From JADFJB01 sp964464595 (GTDB lineage Bacteria > Zhuqueibacterota > JdFR-76 > DREG01): DNA of 64,000 nt. Location: contig CAYXGW010000003.1 in the NCBI GenBank assembly GCA_964464595.1, positions 71,852-135,851 of the forward strand, given 5' to 3'. Below, in pieces: positions 18,237-27,779 of this stretch (position 1 is its first letter; every line of letters begins with the position of its first letter). The notes under the pieces were generated by a model. It had not been told where the DNA came from. It saw only the letters and a program-made list of their open reading frames with translations, and did not search any database. The position numbers and the translations under genes were made by a program.

Positions 18237-19097
18237 ATGAGTAAAAAAGAACAAGCGCTGTTAGTTGGTGCACATGTCTCTACTAGCGGCGGCGTATTTA
18301 ATGCGATTGAGCACGGGGAAGAAATTGCTGCCACTGCAATCCAGATTTTTTCTAAAAATCAAACTAGGTGGGTTTCAAAGCCGATAAGTAATAAAGATGT
18401 GGAGAAATTTAAAGAGAGTTGGAAAAACTCAGCCATTGTGGAAGTGATTATTCACGGTTCTTATTTAATCAATCTGGCAAACCCGGATCCGGTGGTCTTG
18501 GAAAAATCCAGCAATGCTTTTTTGGATGAAGTGGAACGAGCCGAACAACTGGGAATTCGCTATTTGATTTTTCACCCGGGTTCTCATTTGAAAACGGGGG
18601 AGGAGGCCGGGTTAAATAAAATTGCCAAATGTTTAAATAGAATTATTGAGAAAACCCCAAACTATTCTGTCCGGCTTTTGCTTGAAACTACAGCAGGCCA
18701 GGGAACAAACCTGGGATATAAATTTGAGCAGTTGGCAACCCTTTTAGAATTGGTTAAGGATAAAAACCGTGTAGGTGTTTGCCTGGATACAGCGCACATC
18801 TTTGCGGCCGGCTATGATATTCGGGATCGTGAAAATTATGAAGAGACCTGGAAGACATTTGAAAAAATCCTTGGAATGGACACATTGTATGCCATCCATG
18901 TGAATGATTCCAAAAAGGAAATGGGCAGCAGAGTAGACCGCCACGAGAATATTGGCGAAGGCCTGATCGGCGAAGAAACATTCCGGCTGATGATGAATGA
19001 TCCCCGCCTTGAGAAGATCCCCAAAATTCTGGAAACACCAGGCGGTTTGGAAGAACATATGCGTAATTTGATTTTATTGAGAAGCTTAGTAAAGTAA
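18237..19097 (+). CDS. nfo: Endonuclease IV (AP endonuclease)
   Basis: Zinc-dependent class II AP endonuclease acting in base-excision repair. The 286 residues form one TIM barrel. Family motifs run in order: VGAHVSTSGGV near residue 10, IHGSYLINLANP near 80, FHPGSH near 112, LLETTAGQGTNLGY near 145, GVCLDTAHIFAAGYDI near 180 (three-zinc ligands), and HVNDSKKEMGSRVDRHENIGEG near 222. All three PROSITE-type signatures of the AP endonuclease 2 family are intact. The ATG at 18237 has no strong Shine-Dalgarno site. It stands alone, with short direct repeats in its upstream region. Confidence 0.95.
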   Translation: MSKKEQALLVGAHVSTSGGVFNAIEHGEEIAATAIQIFSKNQTRWVSKPISNKDVEKFKESWKNSAIVEVIIHGSYLINLANPDPVVLEKSSNAFLDEVERAEQLGIRYLIFHPGSHLKTGEEAGLNKIAKCLNRIIEKTPNYSVRLLLETTAGQGTNLGYKFEQLATLLELVKDKNRVGVCLDTAHIFAAGYDIRDRENYEETWKTFEKILGMDTLYAIHVNDSKKEMGSRVDRHENIGEGLIGEETFRLMMNDPRLEKIPKILETPGGLEEHMRNLILLRSLVK

Positions 19098-19260
19098 TAA
19101 TAAACCGTGAGTTATGTATTTGGATAATTGGTTTTGCTCAAGTAATAAATTAAACACAAAAACTTACCGATTATAAAAATACTGGAAATGGAAAGAAATA
19201 CTGTCTTAAAATATACAAATGTGGTCTGATAAAATAAAGGTTGTTGAACAGGGATATACT

Positions 19261-19866
19261 ATGAACGAAGTAATAAAAGTCATTTTTGCATTAATTGGGG
19301 TTGTATCAAGCATATTGGGAATATTTCAGTTTTACAAATTGAGGACATGGAAAAAAGAAATAACTTGGGATGATGCCTTAAGAGTAGCAGAAAATCTTAT
19401 GGAAATAATTCAAACAGAAAAAGAGTTTGATTTTAATCATGTAATTGGTTTGGGGCGCAGTGGTGGAATTTGGGGAGGGTGGTTAGCAGGAAACCTGAAT
19501 TCATTGCCATTTGAAGTTGTTGATATTAAGTATGATGAAACATCCGATGGTATCACAGTGTCATTTCCTGGTGGAGATGAAATTCTACAAGCACTCTTGA
19601 AAAAATATGGCAGTGAGTCAAATGTCTTAATAGTTGAAGGTGCCACAAGCCGAGGTCAAACCCCTAAAGCATTTCTGAAGCTAATGAAATCTAATTGTCC
19701 TAAATGGAGTTTTAGGACCGCTGTATTATATAAGAATGTTGCGTCTGATGCTAATATAGATTTTGTTGGTAAATATTTGGACGTTTGGCCGAAAAGATTG
19801 CCTTGGCATAAAACAAAGGCTTACAAACCGTACTTAAGAGATATTTTCGCAAAACATGCCGCCTAA
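19261..19866 (+). CDS. Membrane-anchored phosphoribosyltransferase-like protein
   Basis: A 201-residue protein with one N-terminal membrane segment (about residues 5-24) followed by a Rossmann-type phosphoribosyltransferase fold. The signs are IGLGRSGGIWGGWLAG at 62-77, a PP-loop-like glycine motif, and LIVEGATSRGQT at 123-134 in the place of the PRPP loop. The usual loop reads VDDxxxTGxT, so the two acidic residues are reduced to one Glu and PRPP binding is uncertain. A start at 19219 would add 14 residues; 19261 has a GGG-rich site at suitable spacing and gives a typical N-in signal anchor. It has no operon partner. Function unknown. Confidence 0.6.
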   Translation: MNEVIKVIFALIGVVSSILGIFQFYKLRTWKKEITWDDALRVAENLMEIIQTEKEFDFNHVIGLGRSGGIWGGWLAGNLNSLPFEVVDIKYDETSDGITVSFPGGDEILQALLKKYGSESNVLIVEGATSRGQTPKAFLKLMKSNCPKWSFRTAVLYKNVASDANIDFVGKYLDVWPKRLPWHKTKAYKPYLRDIFAKHAA

Positions 19867-20126
19867 TTAATTAAGCATTGGGCAAATCAAATGAATGAGT
19901 TGATTACCTTCAAACTATTGTAAAAAAGGATAAGCTAATATTAAAGAAAAAACACAGAACTTCCAGAGGCACTAACAACAACCGCCTTTAAGGGGCCTTT
20001 AAAGACTATAAATATCCATCTCTAAACTTTATAATATCCTTGATTCTGGCGTTTGCTTGAATTAATTTATTTGAGTTCGAACAAGAAATTCCTCAATAGT
20101 ACCAATTGATCGGTTTATTAAAAAAC

Positions 20127-21776
20127 ATGAAACTTACCCTTGCTCAACTAAATCCTACCATTGGAGATATTTCCGGAAATGTAGAACGACTGAAAGAGGT
20201 TGTTGCCGAAAGCTCCTTGCAAGCATCCGATCTTGTTGTTTTCCCGGAGCTTTACCTGTGTGGTTATCCTCCAAAAGATTTACTGGAGTATTCATCTTTT
20301 TTAGATCGATTGGATAACGCCGTTGAGGAAATTATTGAATTTTCCAGCTCATTTCCGAACACGGGAATATTATTTGGCGTGCCGAGAAGGACAAAAGAGG
20401 ATTATGGTAAAGGATTAACCAATTCTGCTTTACTCATTTGTGCCGGCAAGGAAATTGGCCGGGTGAATAAATGCTTGCTGCCAACCTATGATGTTTTCGA
20501 CGAAGCACGCTATTTTGATGCCGACACTGATGTTAATCCTGTTGAGTTTAAAGGAGAAAGCCTGGGGATCTCTATTTGTGAAGATGCCTGGAATGAATCA
20601 CAATTTTGGCAGCGGCCGCTTTATTCTTTCGATCCTGTGCAACGGTTAGCCGAAAAGGGCGCAACTCTTTTGATTAATCTTTCAGCCGCTCCTTTCGCCC
20701 TTGGCCGAGATGAGATTCGATTTAGGTTGTCTCAGAGTCATGCCCGCCGGTTCAATCTTCCATTTATAATGGTAAATCAAACAGGGGCGCAAGATGAGTT
20801 GGTTTATGACGGTACCAGTATGGCTGTTGATAAAAAGGGTGATCTGATTCTAGCCTTGGAACCGTTTAAAGCCGGGATTAAAACCATCGCTTTAAACGGA
20901 AAAATGCCCACCAAAGAATTTAAACCTTTGGAGAAAATAGCATCTATCCATAAAGCCCTGGTATTGGGCATCCGCGATTACGTTCAAAAATGTGAATTTA
21001 AGGAAGTGTTGGTGGGTTTATCCGGCGGCATTGATTCGGCGGTAACTTGTGTTTTGGCCGTTGCTGCACTGGGAAAAGAGAGAGTAACCGGTGTTACCAT
21101 GCCATCGGTTTTTTCTTCCGAAGGCAGCATCAAAGATTCGCAGATATTGGCTGCAAATCTCGGCATCTCCTTCAAAACAATTCCAATTCGCGATATTCAC
21201 CAGCAATATATAAAAGATTTACAACCCAGTTTTGCCAATAAACAGCAAGATGTTACGGAAGAAAATATCCAGGCCCGGATTCGCGGGAATATCTTAATGG
21301 CATTATCGAATAAATTTGGCAGCCTCGTGCTTTCTACCGGCAACAAGAGCGAGCTGGCGATGGGGTATTGCACGCTCTATGGCGACATGAGTGGGGGACT
21401 TGCGGTTCTCTCGGATGTTCCCAAAACTATGGTTTACCAGCTGGCACACTATATCAATCGTGAAAAAAAAGTCATCCCGGATGAAATTCTCACAAAAGCG
21501 CCTTCCGCCGAATTGCGTCCCGGTCAAAAAGATCAGGATTCACTGCCACCCTATGACATTTTGGATGGAATACTGGAATTGTACCTGGAGCAAAAAAAAT
21601 CCGCGGCTGAGATCGTTGCTGCCGGATATGACAAAGAGACCACGAATTTTGTGATCAAAACGGTTGATACTAATGAATATAAACGCCGCCAGGCAGCGCC
21701 GGGATTAAAAGTTACAACCAAAGCATTTGGTCCGGGCAGGAGAATGCCGATGGCGGCAAAATATGAAAACAAGTAA
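20127..21776 (+). CDS. nadE: Glutamine-dependent NAD+ synthetase
   Basis: Final step of NAD+ synthesis: amidation of nicotinate adenine dinucleotide with ammonia released from glutamine. The 549-residue protein has an N-terminal nitrilase-fold glutaminase domain (about 1-265) with catalytic Glu41 in FPELYLCGY, Lys115 in NKCLLP and Cys151 in ISICEDAW. The C-terminal ATP-pyrophosphatase domain starts with SGGIDS at 299-304 and contains STGNKSELAMGYCTLYGD and PSAELRPGQKDQDSLPPYD. ATG 20127 is used because the protein then opens with the family start MKLTLAQLNPTIGD; a TTG at 20106 would add seven residues. No strong ribosome site precedes either. Confidence 0.95.
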   Translation: MKLTLAQLNPTIGDISGNVERLKEVVAESSLQASDLVVFPELYLCGYPPKDLLEYSSFLDRLDNAVEEIIEFSSSFPNTGILFGVPRRTKEDYGKGLTNSALLICAGKEIGRVNKCLLPTYDVFDEARYFDADTDVNPVEFKGESLGISICEDAWNESQFWQRPLYSFDPVQRLAEKGATLLINLSAAPFALGRDEIRFRLSQSHARRFNLPFIMVNQTGAQDELVYDGTSMAVDKKGDLILALEPFKAGIKTIALNGKMPTKEFKPLEKIASIHKALVLGIRDYVQKCEFKEVLVGLSGGIDSAVTCVLAVAALGKERVTGVTMPSVFSSEGSIKDSQILAANLGISFKTIPIRDIHQQYIKDLQPSFANKQQDVTEENIQARIRGNILMALSNKFGSLVLSTGNKSELAMGYCTLYGDMSGGLAVLSDVPKTMVYQLAHYINREKKVIPDEILTKAPSAELRPGQKDQDSLPPYDILDGILELYLEQKKSAAEIVAAGYDKETTNFVIKTVDTNEYKRRQAAPGLKVTTKAFGPGRRMPMAAKYENK

Positions 21777-21806
21777 AAATAATATTTAGGTTGAAAGGAG
21801 GCCATT

Positions 21807-22496
21807 ATGCCCACATTAACATACTTAGGCCACTCAGCATTTTTATTGGAAGGCGGAGGAACGAAAATGGCGATCGATCCCTTTTTAACCGGCAACCCGT
21901 TAGCTGCCAAACAAGCCGATGAAATCGAAGTAGAATGGATCTATCTTACTCATGGCCACAACGATCATTTTGGCGATGTGTTGAGCATTGCGAAAGCCAA
22001 TAATGCTACTATTATTGCGCCATACGAATTGGCATCTTATTGCGAATCGAAAGGCGCCAAAGTCCACCCCATGCATATCGGCGGTGCCCACGGGTTTTCG
22101 TTTGGCCGCCTTAAATTAACCATTGCCCATCACGGCTCGGCTTATGTGGAAAAGAATGGCACCATCGTTTATTGCGGCAATCCCAGTGGTGGATTAATCA
22201 CCATGGATGGCAAGACCCTATATCATGCGGGCGACACCGGGTTATTTTATGATATGAAATTGATCGGAGAAATGAACAGTATAGATTTAGCCGCTTTGCC
22301 GATAGGCGATAATTTTACCATGGGCATAGACGATGCAGTTGTTGCTACGGAGTATATCAAACCACATAAAGTAATTCCCATCCATTATAATACGTTCGAT
22401 GTTATCAAAGTCAATCCATCCGAATTCGTCGAGAAAGTCCAGGCAAAAGGATTTGCCGGGCAGGTTATTGAGCCGGGTTGTGTAGTTGAGTATTAG
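21807..22496 (+). CDS. Metallo-beta-lactamase-fold hydrolase, UPF0173 family
   Basis: A 229-residue metal-dependent hydrolase of unknown substrate. The metal motif THGHNDHFGD is at residues 48-57, with further ligands in HHGSAY and HAGDTGLF, and HYNTFDVI near the end. The opening LTYLGHSAFLLEG and DPFLTGNPLA are diagnostic of UPF0173. The site GAAAGGAGG precedes the ATG by six bases. It follows nadE by 30 bases and is likely in the same transcript. Confidence 0.9.
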   Translation: MPTLTYLGHSAFLLEGGGTKMAIDPFLTGNPLAAKQADEIEVEWIYLTHGHNDHFGDVLSIAKANNATIIAPYELASYCESKGAKVHPMHIGGAHGFSFGRLKLTIAHHGSAYVEKNGTIVYCGNPSGGLITMDGKTLYHAGDTGLFYDMKLIGEMNSIDLAALPIGDNFTMGIDDAVVATEYIKPHKVIPIHYNTFDVIKVNPSEFVEKVQAKGFAGQVIEPGCVVEY

Positions 22497-22640
22497 GATT
22501 GATTGATAGTCGAGACTTTTTCTAGAATTTGATGAATGAATCAATTTTGAAAACATATCAATCGGCGCTCAAGGTAAAATTTCCTGATCGGTTAAGCATA
22601 TACAATCGTTAGCAAGAAGAAAAAAAAGAGATCCAACAAC

Positions 22641-23432
22641 TTGCAGCAGAAATTGACCGCTTTCAAAATATTATCACCATTTAAAGCATTTTTATTTCTT
22701 TTTATCATTGGATTTTTGGTTGCGTCACTAAAATTACTGAAAACTCACCTTATTTTTAAAGGCTATCATAACCCGCCGCCAATAATACCCTATCCATCAT
22801 TTTTTGAATATTGTGCCTTTTCCGTAATCGGATACCTGTTTCCCTACAGCTGGAATAAATTCAAGAACAGCTCAAAATGGAGAATCATATTTGTTGTGGT
22901 GACTAGTCTCGTGTTTGTGTTGATATATTTATTTCTTCTAAACACATTGGAATGGACTTTTAGACGATCTGATTATAACCTGTGGAATGGCTACTTGTTC
23001 TCATTATCCCACTCCGGGTTGATTGTATTATTGGGTTATGGTGTTATTTCGTCACTGATTTTTTCCCTTGGCGTCGTAAATCCAACAGAAAACAGCAAAG
23101 CTGCCTTTTTAAAACATATTCTATACAAAATGAATAATAAGACATTTTCTGTGGATGTGGCTGATATTCAATATTTCGAATCCAACGACAATTATATTTC
23201 ATTATTTTTTGATGATGATCAACATCAACTGATTCGTAAAACACTAAATGAACTTGAACATCAATTAGATCCTGAACATTTTCAGCGAATTCATAGAAAA
23301 TTTATTGTCAATCTTCACCAGATATCTACAACTGAAATAAATGCCAATGGACAAACAATTATTGGTATGACCAATGGGAAAAAACTGGCTGTAAGTAAAA
23401 CATATCGTTCCGGACTAAAAGCTTTTCTCTAA
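22641..23432 (+). CDS. LytTR-domain transcription regulator with membrane N-terminus
   Basis: A 263-residue protein with about four predicted membrane segments in the first 150 residues and a C-terminal LytTR DNA-binding domain from about 165. The domain shows VADIQYFESNDNYISLFF, then FQRIHRKFIVNLHQI, and ends LAVSKTYRSGLKAF, all typical. This architecture (membrane part plus LytTR, no receiver) is common in Bacteroidetes-like genomes and is thought to sense something at the membrane. The start is TTG 22641, and a second TTG lies at 22653, so the first residues are unsure. The DoxX gene follows by about 100 bases and could be a target. Confidence 0.82.
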   Translation: MQQKLTAFKILSPFKAFLFLFIIGFLVASLKLLKTHLIFKGYHNPPPIIPYPSFFEYCAFSVIGYLFPYSWNKFKNSSKWRIIFVVVTSLVFVLIYLFLLNTLEWTFRRSDYNLWNGYLFSLSHSGLIVLLGYGVISSLIFSLGVVNPTENSKAAFLKHILYKMNNKTFSVDVADIQYFESNDNYISLFFDDDQHQLIRKTLNELEHQLDPEHFQRIHRKFIVNLHQISTTEINANGQTIIGMTNGKKLAVSKTYRSGLKAFL

Positions 23433-23529
23433 TCAGCTCTTATTTCACCCCCAATATCAAGCCATCCACCACATCACTCTTGCAAAATGTTTTCAAATGC
23501 TTTTTATTCAAAATAAAAAAGGAGAATTT

Positions 23530-23922
23530 ATGTTCAAGGAAAAAGTCAAGTTATTCAGAGCCAAAATCACCAAAATACAGTCATTATTACTCTGGTTAGT
23601 TACGATCTACTTTGCAGAAACATTTATTCGGAACGGCATTAGAAAATTTGATATGGATGGATTTTGGGCCAGTCCCTTTGAGAAGTGGGGCTACCCAATG
23701 TGGTTCATGGTCTTCATCGGTATTCTGGAAACTTTAGGAGGAATCAGTTTATTAATACCAAAACTGCGGCACTATGGAGCATTTGTTATATCCATTGTTA
23801 TGACCGGAGCATTAGCAACCAGACTGATTAATGGTGTTGGTTTTAATGATGCCTTTTATATATCCTTTGTAATCATAACAATGCTGTATTTGACCACAAA
23901 TCTCAATCACAATTCTGAATGA
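23530..23922 (+). CDS. DoxX-family membrane protein
   Basis: A 130-residue protein with four membrane helices. The family features are the early charged patch FIRNGIRKFD, the helix-loop GYPMWFMVFIGILETLGGISLLIPKLR and the last hydrophobic segments. DoxX-like proteins are membrane subunits with poorly known roles, some linked to redox stress. ATG 23530 has AAAAGGAG eight bases upstream; an upstream TTG at 23497 has none. It is next to the LytTR regulator. Confidence 0.75.
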   Translation: MFKEKVKLFRAKITKIQSLLLWLVTIYFAETFIRNGIRKFDMDGFWASPFEKWGYPMWFMVFIGILETLGGISLLIPKLRHYGAFVISIVMTGALATRLINGVGFNDAFYISFVIITMLYLTTNLNHNSE

Positions 23923-24060
23923 TTATAAAGAGGGTTGGTTCAACCTAATAAAAGTTGAGGAGGTCAGGACAAAGCTCTTGCATAATACAGGAATTATGCC
24001 TCACATATTATTATGTTATGTTCCCTAATTCATTCTATTCGATTATCCCTGTAAAGATTC

Positions 24061-24783
24061 ATGACTTTACTTCCTGTTCTACTAATCATCTTTCTCGCAG
24101 CCCTTGGCCAGTCGGCTTTTGGCTTCGGCGGCGGGCTTATAGCAATCCCGTTACTAAGTCTGATTATTGGTGTTCGTGATAGCGTTACTCTTGCCCTGAT
24201 TCTTCAGCTTGCCACCGGTTTTCTCTTACTGAAAATATGCAAAGATTTGCGCTGGGATATCTTAAAACCAATGATTGGCCCCTTACTCGTCGGCACCGCA
24301 CTTGGGACCTATTTACTCAGCTTGGCCAGTGAAGCCTTACTAAGAGTATTTCTGGCGGGTTTCATTTTCATTTACCTGATCAAAACCCAATTCTTCGACG
24401 ACATCAGATCCCCCTTCCTGCAAAACCGATGGTTCGGCTCCCTGGCTGGCGGAACGGCCGGGCTTATCCAGGGCTTAATCGGAAGCGGCGGGTCCCCGCT
24501 ACTGATCTATCTTAGAGAGACAATTTCCGAACCAGCATCTGTCAGAGCCGGCTTATTGTTACTACTTCTTTTTACCAATTCTCTACGTCTAATCATGTCA
24601 TTTTTCACAGGGTTGTTTTCGTCTTTTGTTATTAACGCGAGCTTAGCTGCCATTCCGTGCCTGTTACTAGCCATGTTTCTCGGCGAGAAGGTTTTTCGTC
24701 GATTCAGCGAAAAGGGATACAAGTCAGCAATCAGTATTCTACTGGTCATCTCGATGCTGTCCTTATTGTTCAAAACCCTCTAG
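24061..24783 (+). CDS. TauE/SafE-family membrane permease
   Basis: A 240-residue protein with about seven to eight membrane helices. The N-terminus FLAALGQSAFGFGGGLIAIPLL and the internal repeat SLAGGTAGLIQGLIGSGGSPLLIYL are the paired Gly-rich motifs of the TauE/SafE family, which exports sulfite, sulfoacetate or related anions and is often annotated UPF0721. No sulfur-metabolism gene is nearby, so the substrate is unknown. The C/T-rich codon choice and higher G+C differ somewhat from neighbours. No good ribosome site was seen before the ATG. Confidence 0.8.
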   Translation: MTLLPVLLIIFLAALGQSAFGFGGGLIAIPLLSLIIGVRDSVTLALILQLATGFLLLKICKDLRWDILKPMIGPLLVGTALGTYLLSLASEALLRVFLAGFIFIYLIKTQFFDDIRSPFLQNRWFGSLAGGTAGLIQGLIGSGGSPLLIYLRETISEPASVRAGLLLLLLFTNSLRLIMSFFTGLFSSFVINASLAAIPCLLLAMFLGEKVFRRFSEKGYKSAISILLVISMLSLLFKTL

Positions 24784-24945
24784 GTGAGCAGCGGGAACAG
24801 CACAAACGGGGCCTGTGGGGGAATGTAAATTAGAACCGAACTAGCATAATATCGCTTTCACGCGATCTACTGCTGTATGGCAAAGCCACTGGTCTGATGT
24901 TATTTATCTCTCATTACTTTTTTACAAACTATAATATAAAAACAA

Positions 24946-24963
24946 AAAAAGCACTTGCTTTTT
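24946..24963. terminator. Terminator-like hairpin, bidirectional
   Basis: AAAAAGC (24946-24952), a 4-base loop, and GCTTTTT (24957-24963) form a perfect stem with A and T tracts on either side. It lies 163 bases after the permease gene. The G+C core is only two pairs, so it is weak. Confidence 0.4.
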
Positions 24964-25151
24964 AAGGATTAACTCTTTAATTATTTTTGGGTTGGGGTTG
25001 TTGAGAGTGTTTGGGAAAATAGTTATAAATCTACCATCTAACATTAAATTTGGCACATATAATTATTGAGTTTTCATACAGCTTATTTAAAAACCCAAAA
25101 GTTAAGTGTATTTGAACAGACTTTAGAAGAACATGTAGAAAGACATTTTGT

Positions 25152-25180
25152 TTGACAGTTTTACAAAACTACGATAACTT
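25152..25180 (+). promoter_or_regulatory. Candidate promoter of the methyltransferase-HNH pair
   Basis: TTGACA (25152-25157) matches consensus fully; TAACTT (25175-25180) follows after 17 bases. The predicted start near 25187 gives a leader of about 40 bases to the TTG at 25227. Confidence 0.55.
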
Positions 25181-25226
25181 AGGAAGTTAGTATAACTAAG
25201 TCTTTAAGTACAGTGTAAGGAATATC

Positions 25227-27770
25227 TTGTATACAACCCAAGATTTGCTTGAATTGACTCGTAGCGGTTTTCTAGAAATTGGCTATCAGGAAGATTTGCT
25301 TTTGAATGGCTATACATTTGCAGATTTTTTCTCACCTCTTTGCTCAGTCCGTGCGATACACCTGGCAGGATTTGTTCAACACCCACCGTCATATAAAAAC
25401 TCTAGCTTTGGTGTGCTTATTTCAAATGGCAGTCACCCTAAGATGGAAGATTTTGCTGCTCTGGGTGCCCCTCATATTTTTGTTATGCGACCTAACGATG
25501 GTGAAGTTTCACGGTGGAAGATGGTTGCAAAAAAACCAGAACGAATTGAGAATATAAAGATTGTACACTTTCCAGAAGTAATCCGGAAGAACGGTGACAA
25601 ATGGGGACCAGAAAGCATCTTTCGAGCCAAATGTCTGGGCAATTATAATCGGCAAGAGCAACTTGATTTTTTTGATCTTGGATTGTTGCCCGTTCTTGAA
25701 CGGGAAGTTCACATTAAGCTCGACAAACTTTTTGATAGCACTTTAACGTTGGCCATCAATGAGCATCGAAAGTTGAAAAAACGGGAGTTAGACAATAAAG
25801 AAACTAGAGGCCTCTTTAGGCTTGTCTTTCGCCTCGTAGCGGCAAAACTGCTCGCAGATCGTAACTATCCAGGTGAATGGTTAGAACAGAGTGTTCTTTC
25901 AGCACTCTATAAGATTAATGATTTTTACTTCAAAGAAACCGAAGTAGAAAATATTTATTTGGAGAGAGATATACAACAACTCGTTTGGGATGAAATCCGA
26001 TCTGGGTTACACCTACAAAACTTATCTTTAGAAGCACTGGCTTATGTATATGAGAACACCTTTGTTAACAGCGAAACTCGCAACATGTTTGATACCCACG
26101 CAACTCCTTCGGAAATTGCGGAGCTCATTGTAAAGGAATTACCATTTGAACAAATTTCAAACCAATATGAGCGGATTGTGTTCGAACCATTTTCTGGCCA
26201 CGCACCCTTCCTAACAGCTTCACTTGGTCGTCTGCGTTCTCTCTTGCCAGTAGGCATGTCTGCATCGGAAAGACACAAATATTTTGTAAATATGTTATAT
26301 GGCATTGAGCTTGATTCTTTTGCTAGTGAAATAGCTCGTTATTCCCTGATTCTTGCAGATTATCCAAACGCAGATGGATGGCAAATCACTGAGGGGGATG
26401 TTTTAAAAACACCCAAATTTAATGAGTATTTGAAAAAAGCAAGCATTGTACTTTGCAATCCTCCATTCGCTAATTTTAGCAAGGATGAACGTAGTCTGTA
26501 TTCAAATTTGCGTACTGCAAACAAAGCGCTTGAGGCAATTTCTCGTGTATTAGAAAATCCTCCGCAAATGATGGGTTTTATACTACCTAGAATATTTACC
26601 GATGGACAAAGTTACAAAGAGGTTCGTCGCCAGCTTGTGAGAATTTATGGCAGCATTTCCATGATTGCCTTGCCTGATTGTGCTTTTCGGCATTCCGATG
26701 CTGAGACTGTTGTTGTGCTAGCCAGCGATCGAGAAACAAACAATAAACGACATTGGAAAAGAATCTTTATTTCAAAGAAAGATTATGCTGGGTTTTGGCA
26801 GTCAGGTCAACCAACTTGGCAAGACCATGAATTTGTTTATAACGCAATAATTGGAGATCCTCAACTTTGGAAACATCCACTAATAAGTAACTTAAAGGAA
26901 AACTTCGTGAATTTTGAAACACTGAAAGATATATCTGAAATACATCGTGGAATTGAATATAACAGTTCAATAATAAATCATGTTTCCGATATTCCGAAGC
27001 AGGGCTATAAAAGAGGTCTTCAGAATTTAAAAGATGGATTTAAGTCGTACGTTATAACAGGATCTAAATATTTAGATTTAGATCCAAGAGATATGAGATC
27101 TCAATCATACCGTCTTCCCTGGAATCAACCCAAAATAGTCGTCAATGCTTCAAGATCTAGTCGTGGGCCTTGGAGATTAATGGCAGCAATTGATCGTAGT
27201 GGTCTTGTATGCTATCAACGATTTCATAGTATTTGGATAAAAAATGATTTTTCACTTGAGATAATAACCGCTGTTTTGAATGGCCCTGTTGCTAACGTTC
27301 TTCTAGGTGCTTCAGGGAACACTCGAGATAATTTGATAAGGGATTTGTATACTATTCCTTTACCTAAATTGACAAAAGAAGACATTCGATGGATAAAGAC
27401 ATTAGTAAACGAATATCAGAAAACAACTTTATCAAAACCTTCAATATCGGTTGAGCATATTATTACACAGATAAATACGTCAATTTTGTCTGGCTACAAT
27501 TTGCCATCCAAACTAGAGGGCCAGTTGCTAGATTATATCGGTAGTATACAACAGCCTAAAATGAGTCATAGTTTTATTGAACAAATACATGCTATGCATG
27601 GCATGTTGGTAGACAAGCAATTCCTGAAGGGATTAACAAAAAGAGAAGAGATCGAATTAAAACAAATCAATCGTATACTGGATGCCTCTGAAGAAAAATA
27701 CTATGCGCCAGTTAAAAAGGCATTAATTTTAACACAAGCATCAATTCTTAAAGATTCAATAGGTGATTGA
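25227..27770 (+). CDS. N6-adenine DNA methyltransferase with target-recognition region
   Basis: An 847-residue protein. The central part is a gamma-type adenine methyltransferase: a helical lead with FDTHATPSEIAELIV at 288-302, SAM-binding motif I FEPFSGHAPFL at 319-329 (usual form DPxxGxGxFL), GIELDSFASEIARYSL at 359-374, and catalytic motif IV NPPF at 411-414. The C-terminal part from about 570 (LKDISEIHRGIEY and a later repeat-like segment) resembles target-recognition domains of type I or IIG enzymes. The first 150 residues match nothing I know and could hold another activity. Start TTG 25227 has AAGGA five bases upstream. The HNH gene follows after nine bases, which suggests a two-gene restriction or defence module. 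Confidence 0.82.
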   Translation: MYTTQDLLELTRSGFLEIGYQEDLLLNGYTFADFFSPLCSVRAIHLAGFVQHPPSYKNSSFGVLISNGSHPKMEDFAALGAPHIFVMRPNDGEVSRWKMVAKKPERIENIKIVHFPEVIRKNGDKWGPESIFRAKCLGNYNRQEQLDFFDLGLLPVLEREVHIKLDKLFDSTLTLAINEHRKLKKRELDNKETRGLFRLVFRLVAAKLLADRNYPGEWLEQSVLSALYKINDFYFKETEVENIYLERDIQQLVWDEIRSGLHLQNLSLEALAYVYENTFVNSETRNMFDTHATPSEIAELIVKELPFEQISNQYERIVFEPFSGHAPFLTASLGRLRSLLPVGMSASERHKYFVNMLYGIELDSFASEIARYSLILADYPNADGWQITEGDVLKTPKFNEYLKKASIVLCNPPFANFSKDERSLYSNLRTANKALEAISRVLENPPQMMGFILPRIFTDGQSYKEVRRQLVRIYGSISMIALPDCAFRHSDAETVVVLASDRETNNKRHWKRIFISKKDYAGFWQSGQPTWQDHEFVYNAIIGDPQLWKHPLISNLKENFVNFETLKDISEIHRGIEYNSSIINHVSDIPKQGYKRGLQNLKDGFKSYVITGSKYLDLDPRDMRSQSYRLPWNQPKIVVNASRSSRGPWRLMAAIDRSGLVCYQRFHSIWIKNDFSLEIITAVLNGPVANVLLGASGNTRDNLIRDLYTIPLPKLTKEDIRWIKTLVNEYQKTTLSKPSISVEHIITQINTSILSGYNLPSKLEGQLLDYIGSIQQPKMSHSFIEQIHAMHGMLVDKQFLKGLTKREEIELKQINRILDASEEKYYAPVKKALILTQASILKDSIGD

Positions 27771-27779
27771 CGAGAGGTT

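Larger units (their letters stand above)
24784..25226. other. 443-bp intergenic region before the methyltransferase
   Basis: No credible ORF. It holds the terminator-like hairpin at 24946-24963 and the promoter at 25152-25180; the rest is AT-rich with nothing recognised. Confidence 0.6.

Noticed and set aside
19970..20010. Palindrome CTTTAAGGGGCCTTTAAAG near 19987
   Set aside because: The arms are imperfect and short, with no T tract and no link to a nearby start.
22532..22612. 26-codon ORF before the LytTR gene
   Set aside because: ATG 22532 reads a short peptide without a ribosome site or known family; it may be a remnant but cannot be supported.
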